Source: Clostridium sp. D33t1_170424_F3 (GTDB lineage Bacteria > Bacillota > Clostridia > Oscillospirales > Acutalibacteraceae). Taken from it: 64,000 nucleotides of DNA. The position numbers and the translations under genes were made by a program. Location of the stretch: NCBI RefSeq assembly GCF_015667585.1, contig NZ_JADPEG010000008.1:62001-126000 (forward strand), written 5' to 3'. Below are positions 59,184 to 64,000 of the stretch, piece after piece. Below the pieces are notes generated by a model. It was not told the DNA's origin, made no database searches, and was given only the letters and a program-made list of their open reading frames with translations. Positions within the stretch are counted from its first letter, which is position 1; each line of letters begins with the position of its first letter.

Positions 59184-59842
59184 GCGCGCGGCGCCTCCTT
59201 TCCGGATTTCTTCTCACGCCGCAGGTTGACCCCCTGCACCAGCGCGGCCAGAAAGCCCAACACGATAAATCCGAAGAAGGGCAGCGCCGTTCCCCTGTCG
59301 GCGGGGATATAGAGTCCGGTGCTGCTGTTCCATACACTGCCGCGCTGCAGGTATTCGCGCAGGCAGGCCACGGCGCACAGCACCAGCGAGTATCCCAGCG
59401 CACAGCCGAGGATGTCTGCCAGCACCGCGCGCAGCAGGTGCGCGGGAGCATATTCATTGCAGCGAGAGAGCACCATGGAATTGCAGATCATCAGTCCCGC
59501 GAAAATCCCCATCGTGTTCAGCGATCCGGGGAACATCTGGTTGACCAGCCACGCGGCGGGCAGATAGCATACCGCGCTCACTGCCAAAACCGCGCCGGGA
59601 CGCAGCCAACCGGGCAGAAATTCCCCAATCAGGCAGAATATGACGCCCGTCGGCAGGGAGATAAAAAGCATCAGCAGGGAAAGCTGCACCGCCATCCGCA
59701 GGTTATATCCCGCCGCGACCACCGGATAGAGGCCCAGCGCGCCGATCAGCACAGGATTTTTGAGGAACAGCCCGTTAAAAAAGATCGTGCGGGTTTCCCG
59801 CAGGGAACCGGAACGTTTTTTTTCTGCAGTTTTACGTTTCAA
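59180..59842 (-). CDS. rnfE: Rnf-like membrane subunit RnfE (divergent)
   Basis: 220 aa. FFNGLFLKNPVLIGALGLYP aligns with the NGLxxNNPVxxQxLGLCP start of RnfE, but the cysteine that binds the intramembrane [2Fe-2S] cluster is Tyr39. In the second site, MICNSMVLSR stands where canonical VNCIILGR has its cysteine, giving Ser122 (a neighbouring Cys120 is shifted two positions). Six transmembrane helices. Overlaps rnfD by 11 nt. Confidence 0.83.
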   Translation of the reverse strand: MKRKTAEKKRSGSLRETRTIFFNGLFLKNPVLIGALGLYPVVAAGYNLRMAVQLSLLMLFISLPTGVIFCLIGEFLPGWLRPGAVLAVSAVCYLPAAWLVNQMFPGSLNTMGIFAGLMICNSMVLSRCNEYAPAHLLRAVLADILGCALGYSLVLCAVACLREYLQRGSVWNSSTGLYIPADRGTALPFFGFIVLGFLAALVQGVNLRREKKSGKEAPRA

Positions 59843-60794
59843 TGCGTTTCCCTCCCCAGGCGCGCGCCCTCAGGACCGCGCGGTCCAGCAGCGGCGCAAT
59901 GGCGTTGCACGCCAGCACCGCGAAGCACGCGCCCTGTTCATAGGTGCTGAAATGGCGGAACGCCATGATGACCGCGCCGCCGAGCGCCCCATACAGGCAG
60001 CGCCCCACTGACGTGCGCGGCGCTGTCACCGGGTCCGTCATCATAAAGACGGCGCAGAAAAGCAGCGAGCCGGACATCAGTTCATATTTGACCGAGGTCA
60101 GCGGGCTGCACGCGATGCGCGGCGCGGCGGCGGCGATCCCCGCCGCGGCCAGCAGGAAGAACAGCGGCGCTTCCCAGTTCGCCGCGCGCCGCAGAATCAG
60201 GTACAGTCCGCACGCGCCGATGACCAGCACGGCAGTCGCGCCGACCGGTCCGGGGAACTTGCCCCAGAGCATCTCAAGCGGAACAATGTCCGGCTTTAAA
60301 TGATCCTTGAGCACCGCGGCAGGCGAACTGGCGGGAATCAGCGCGCTGTGGCCCAGCCACTGCGGCAGCCAGCCGACCGGCGCGGCATATGCGAAGATCC
60401 GCTGCGGCCAGCAGATCGTGACAAACGCCACGCCCGCCGCCGCGGGGTTAAACGGGTTGTGGCCCGTGCCACCGAAGGGGCCGCGCGCCACCCAGACCGC
60501 AAACAGCGCGGCGATAGAGGGTACCCAGTACGGCACGCCGACCGGCATCAACAACGCGATTACAAAGCCTGTCACCAGAATGGATGGATCAGAGAGACTG
60601 GCAGGCTTCCTGCTGACCAGACAGAATGCCAGCTCCGCCAGACAGCACAGACCGACGGTCAGGGCCGTGGTCAGCAGCGGACCCCAGCCGAAATAGACGG
60701 TGGGCAGGATCAGCAGTGTGCAGAGCGCCAGGACCATACTGCCCAGCATAGTCCTGGACGTCCGCTCTTTTTTCAAACAGACCGGTTCTTTCAT
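59832..60794 (-). CDS. rnfD: Rnf-like membrane subunit RnfD (divergent)
   Basis: 320 aa from ATG 60794, one nt after the rnfC stop. Family features kept: GGTGHNPFNPAAAGVAF (108-124), GPVGATAVLVIGACGLYLIL and MMTDPVTAPRT. The SGAT-type site whose Thr carries covalent FMN in canonical RnfD is not visible; the equivalent stretch reads PASSPAAVLK (154-163). No ApbE flavin transferase gene is nearby. Integral membrane protein with about 9-10 helices. Confidence 0.85.
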   Translation of the reverse strand: MKEPVCLKKERTSRTMLGSMVLALCTLLILPTVYFGWGPLLTTALTVGLCCLAELAFCLVSRKPASLSDPSILVTGFVIALLMPVGVPYWVPSIAALFAVWVARGPFGGTGHNPFNPAAAGVAFVTICWPQRIFAYAAPVGWLPQWLGHSALIPASSPAAVLKDHLKPDIVPLEMLWGKFPGPVGATAVLVIGACGLYLILRRAANWEAPLFFLLAAAGIAAAAPRIACSPLTSVKYELMSGSLLFCAVFMMTDPVTAPRTSVGRCLYGALGGAVIMAFRHFSTYEQGACFAVLACNAIAPLLDRAVLRARAWGGKRIET

Positions 60795-60795
60795 G

Positions 60796-62022
60796 CTACG
60801 CACCGCCTCCCTTGTATTCCGCCGCGCGCAGCACGGCAGCCGTCAGGTTGATCTCCGAGGGACAGGCCAGTCCGCACGCGCCGCATGCAATACAGTGCTG
60901 GACATTCGTCAGCCGGAGCGGGTCCGGCTTTTCCCGGGACATCTCCTCATAGACGGCCCAGGGGACTATGCTCTTGGGACAGGCACGGGCGCATTGACCG
61001 CATCCGATACACGGGAAGCCTCTGGGGACCGGCGCCTTTTTCAGCGCGATCAGACAGCGGGTGTCTATCGTGACGGGCAGATCCAGATCCGTGACGCGCC
61101 GGCCCGTCACGGAGGAGCCGATAAAACAGGTCCCCGGCGCCTGCTCCGTCCCGCAGAAATCCAGCAGGCTGCGCAGCGGCGTACCGAGCGGCACGCGCAG
61201 GTTAAAGGGGTTGAGGACCGCGTCCCCGGTGACGGTCACAAGGGTTTCCGTCTGGGGCAGTCCGGTGCGCAGCGTCCGTTCCAGCGCGGCGCAGGCCTGC
61301 ACGCTGATAAAGCCGGTTTTCTTCCCCTCCCGGTAGAGCTTTCGTTTGAGCATCGCGCGGGCGGGGTAGCGCGGCTCCGCCGTCACACAGGCGGCGGTTG
61401 CATGGGTCCTTTGCAAAAGGCGAACCTCCGCGCGGGAGCTCGCCGCAATTTGACAGTCCGCCGCACCGCAGGCCTTTGCCGCTGCTTCCAGGCCAAGAAG
61501 CACCTGGTCCGGGCAGGCGCGCAGCGTCGCGATGGCGGAAGACACGTAGGGGTCGTCGTCGATGGCGTTCGCCAGCAGCAGGTCCACCCCGCGCCGGCGG
61601 AACTGCTTCAGCTTTTTATACAGCGGCTGCCCGTCAAACTCATCGACGATACCCGCCGACGCCGCGGCCGCGACGATCTGCTCCCGGTGCCCGTGCTCCG
61701 GCGGCTGCCTTTCCTCTCCGGGGTCGTCCCAGTCCGGGATCAACACCGCACAAGGCGTCTCACCCAGCAGCGGATGATTGATGATCCGGAGTTCCTCCAC
61801 TTTTCCCGCGGCGGGCGCAAAAGCGGGCGCGGCAAACTGCGGCGCGGAAAGCGGCGCGTATTTCGGAACCCAGACGCCCGGGACAACGGTCCGATCCGCC
61901 GCGCGGGCACACCCGGGCAGCGGTACCAGCAGCTTTTGCGGCGCGGGCGGGGATTGGATTCCCTGCCGGAGCGGCGCGTCTCTGTGCGGCTCCAGGCGAA
62001 CGCCGCGCGGAAACAGGGTCAA
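60796..62022 (-). CDS. rnfC: Rnf-like peripheral subunit RnfC with degenerate NADH site
   Basis: 408 aa, TTG start at 62022 overlapping the rpe stop. The C-terminal 2[4Fe-4S] domain is intact (Cys338, 341, 344, 348 and Cys377, 380, 383, 387). In the soluble NADH/FMN domain the canonical GIVGxGGAGFPTHVKL is AGIVDEFDGQPLYKKL (123-138), NGAECEPY is NAIDDDPY (152-159), and the N-terminal GGVH is RGVR. NADH oxidation therefore seems unlikely. Somewhat shorter than typical 440-aa RnfC. Confidence 0.85.
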   Translation of the reverse strand: MTLFPRGVRLEPHRDAPLRQGIQSPPAPQKLLVPLPGCARAADRTVVPGVWVPKYAPLSAPQFAAPAFAPAAGKVEELRIINHPLLGETPCAVLIPDWDDPGEERQPPEHGHREQIVAAAASAGIVDEFDGQPLYKKLKQFRRRGVDLLLANAIDDDPYVSSAIATLRACPDQVLLGLEAAAKACGAADCQIAASSRAEVRLLQRTHATAACVTAEPRYPARAMLKRKLYREGKKTGFISVQACAALERTLRTGLPQTETLVTVTGDAVLNPFNLRVPLGTPLRSLLDFCGTEQAPGTCFIGSSVTGRRVTDLDLPVTIDTRCLIALKKAPVPRGFPCIGCGQCARACPKSIVPWAVYEEMSREKPDPLRLTNVQHCIACGACGLACPSEINLTAAVLRAAEYKGGGA

Positions 62023-62660
62023 AGGATCACCCCGTTCCCCTCTCGCAGCGCGCGGATCGCTACCGCCGCGTCCGGTGCGCCGAACACACTGGTGCCTGCG
62101 ACGCAGACGTCCACGCCCGCGGCCTTCGCAATCGGCGCGGTCTCCAGATTGATGCCGCCGTCCACCTCGACGCAGACGCCGCGGCTTTTGAGCGCGCGAA
62201 CCTTCTCCATCATTGGTTCCATAAAGGACTGCCCGCCAAAACCCGGCTCGACGGTCATCACCAGCACCATGTCCACCTGGTCGAGGTAGGGGTAAACTGC
62301 TTCCACCGGGGTCTTCGGTTTAATGGCCAGCGCGGGCTTCGCGCCGCCGTCACGGATTGCGCGAATGGTATCCGGAATGCTGCTGTCGGCCTCCAGGTGG
62401 AACGAAATCACATCCGCCCCCGCCTTTAAAAAGTCCCCGACATAGCGGAGCGGGTCACTGATCATCAGGTGTACGTCAAACGGCAGCTTGGTATAGCTGC
62501 GGATCGCCCCGATGACCGGCGCGCCGAACGTCAGGTTCGGCACAAAATGCGCGTCCATTACATCCAGATGAATCCAGTCCGCCCCGGACCGGTCCATCCG
62601 CGCGGTTTCCTCTCCCAATTTCGCAAAGTCCGAAGACAGCATCGACGGCGCTATCAACAT
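62019..62660 (-). CDS. rpe: Ribulose-phosphate 3-epimerase
   Basis: 213 aa TIM barrel. Metal and catalytic residues in LIAPSMLSSDFAKLG, WIHLDVMDAHFVPNLTFG, PFDVHLMI, MTVEPGFGGQSFM and VEVDGGIN are all present, so it should be active in the pentose phosphate pathway. AAAGGAGG is 8 nt before the ATG. It heads the operon and overlaps rnfC by 4 nt, an unusual partner. Confidence 0.95.
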   Translation of the reverse strand: MLIAPSMLSSDFAKLGEETARMDRSGADWIHLDVMDAHFVPNLTFGAPVIGAIRSYTKLPFDVHLMISDPLRYVGDFLKAGADVISFHLEADSSIPDTIRAIRDGGAKPALAIKPKTPVEAVYPYLDQVDMVLVMTVEPGFGGQSFMEPMMEKVRALKSRGVCVEVDGGINLETAPIAKAAGVDVCVAGTSVFGAPDAAVAIRALREGNGVIL

Positions 62661-62711
62661 GGCTGCGGCCTCCTTTTATGTTTCGCCTCGCGGCGGTTTT
62701 CTTTCCTGCTT

Positions 62712-62740
62712 ATTGTACCTGAATTCTCTCTTTTTTTCAA
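62712..62740 (-). promoter_or_regulatory. Promoter of the rpe-rnf operon
   Basis: TTGAAA (62735-62740), 17-bp spacer, TACAAT (62712-62717). The -35 is 4 nt from repeat copy D. Confidence 0.82.
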
Positions 62741-62744
62741 CCTG

Positions 62745-63750
62745 ACCCGCGGTCAGAACGGGATGGATGTGTAATGTCATTCGCGCCTACGGTGGTTATC
62801 CCAGTGAACTAAAATATAAAGGAAGCCATTTATAACCCATCCTACAGCGTAATTTTTACTAAAGATAACATAAAGTAGCAGGACAGAAAGAACCAGCTCC
62901 TGTAGTGCATCCCAGCCGACAATAATATGTAAACCCAAAAGAAAAAAGCAAACTAGCCCAAGCTTTACCGGCAATGAAGCGCACACCGGTATCCCTGAGC
63001 AACTCAGGTATACGGGGGATACCGGGGGTGAAGGGGGGCGCGAGTCGTACCCACCCGGAGCCCAGCTCTCACGCCCCCCTTCGCGTGCCTTTGCCTACTT
63101 TTGTGGCAAGACGGACACGCAGTGTCTGACGCGCCTCCGGCGATGGTCGTTTGAAGTATCGAGCGAGGCTTTAGCCTCAAGCGAGCGTCCCCACCGGAGG
63201 TGCCGCCCGGCATGAGGGCAAACCAGCGGTTTTCTCCCGCTTTGTGCAAAAGCATAATAGGTTGTATGATTGCACGTGCAATTAATTGCTTTAAATATTT
63301 GATAAGAAATATAAGTTGCTTACGCAACGATATATAAGACTATGTAATGCAGTAAAATAAAAGTTTTAAAGGAAATGTTGTTTATACAATAAAAAGAACC
63401 CCATTGCTTCCGCAATATAAAAATTTGTTTTACTTTCTTAAAGTAAAAAGTCTTTGCTGTCGCTTTTCAAAGCGACGAATACCCCCGGCGAAAGCCGGGG
63501 AACCAAAGAGAAGCCCCAGAGGCAGCTCCCTGCCTCAAAAACAGCAATATCACTCGTTCCCACTCGCTCTTCTCAGGAAGAGAGTTTCGTTCTCTGCGGA
63601 GAACGACCAAGGGCCCTGCCTTTGGAAACCGCCGCTTTTCAGAAAAGCGGAAAAACACATTTCAACCATTTACCTGTTCGGTAAAAACAATTCCCGCCGT
63701 AGGCGCGAAAGACGTTACACGTCCGGGCCGTACTGACCGGAGGTCCCGGG
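62745..63750 (+). repeat. Composite hairpin repeat, copy D
   Basis: Full-length copy: left module (62745-62930, paralogous to 26161-26335), conserved centre (about 62970-63110), the insert shared with copy A (63113-63200), GCCCGGCATGAGGGC (63205-63219), AT-rich zone of small palindromes (63240-63430), right hairpin module (63430-63660) and the 50-bp tail (63697-63750). Confidence 0.87.
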
Positions 63751-63952
63751 AGCTTGTCCCGGCCGTCCGGTGAACGCCCGGGCCGTTCACCGCACCCCGC
63801 TTCGCGCCGGCCGTCCCGGCTGGAAGCCCGGCAGCGGGGCGAGCCACTACCGGACAATCTATGATGAAGCGGTTTAAATATATTCGCCCCGCACTTTTAT
63901 TGTATGCGGTTTGCAGGAAAATGGTCTGCATAAATCCAACGTTTATAAAATA
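63751..63952. other. Gene-free DNA after repeat copy D
   Basis: Contains GGTGAACG/CGTTCACC around a CCCGGGC loop (63769-63791). No credible gene; open frames are short and without ribosome sites. Confidence 0.5.
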
Positions 63953-63996
63953 AAAATCGCGGGATAGAAGGCTTTGTCCCTTTTTCCCGCGATTTT
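63953..63996. terminator. Terminator-like hairpin at the right edge
   Basis: AAAATCGCGGG with CCCGCGATTTT around a 22-nt loop; probably ends a gene that lies beyond the window. Confidence 0.65.
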
Positions 63997-64000
63997 ATCA

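Overview
The window comes from a Gram-positive, anaerobic, endospore-forming member of the Clostridia. The high GC content of most genes suggests an Oscillospirales/Ruminococcaceae-type gut lineage, but that placement is inferred from gene content, not from a marker-gene match. Supporting evidence: a SpoVT gene, RicT, DarA and the yaaO-darA-holB-ricT-yabB-rsmI block, the rimP-nusA-rnpM-infB-rbfA-nrnA-truB-ribF block, clostridial 2[4Fe-4S] ferredoxin, rubrerythrin, an Rnf-like membrane complex, strong GGAGG ribosome binding sites and frequent TTG starts. No tRNA, rRNA or CRISPR was seen.

Layout, left to right. 1-1170 is low-GC accessory DNA with the start of a secreted CARDB-like protein. 1177-4657 is the branched-chain amino acid operon ilvB-ilvN-ilvC (minus). 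4969-13379 holds a small membrane protein, then the plus-strand yaaO-darA-holB-ricT block, ferredoxin, a 1.1 kb composite repeat (copy A), trmN6-like, rsmI, a GNAT acetyltransferase with an apparent ATT start, and rubrerythrin. 13397-20630 is a regulatory/accessory stretch: a candidate structured ncRNA, AbrB-like and XRE regulators, an ECF sigma factor with a membrane LCP/beta-propeller partner in the anti-sigma position, a Phd/Doc toxin-antitoxin pair, small DNA-binding proteins and repeat copy B. 20631-28754 has a ClbS-like protein, nitroreductase, esterase, a TIM-barrel protein, phosphoglucomutase, repeat copy C, a YfcE phosphodiesterase and a three-gene unknown operon with a sigma-E-like promoter.

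28852-37618 contains proB-proA plus an unknown membrane protein, a CPA2 antiporter, an EFR1 flavodoxin/ferredoxin, a SipW-type secreted protein and an XRE membrane regulator. 37857-49240 is the translation/RNA block on the minus strand, ending with rpsO and pnp. 49676-58323 carries a giant LRR/F5-8C/FIVAR exoprotein, spoVT, a small lipoprotein and a second SipW-type surface protein with GLUG repeats. 58542-62740 is rpe-rnfC-rnfD-rnfE-rnfA. Repeat copy D fills most of the rest.

Two items deserve most attention. First, the Rnf-like operon lacks rnfG and rnfB, and by comparison with remembered canonical sequences it has also lost the NADH site of RnfC, the flavinylation motif of RnfD and three of the four RnfA/RnfE cluster cysteines. 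It may be a different complex built on the Rnf scaffold. Second, four copies of a 0.6-1.15 kb composite intergenic repeat consist largely of consecutive short hairpins. An 85-bp sub-module of it recurs alone and repeatedly begins just upstream of promoter -35 boxes. Start codons below were re-chosen from ribosome binding sites where the longest open frame was implausible.
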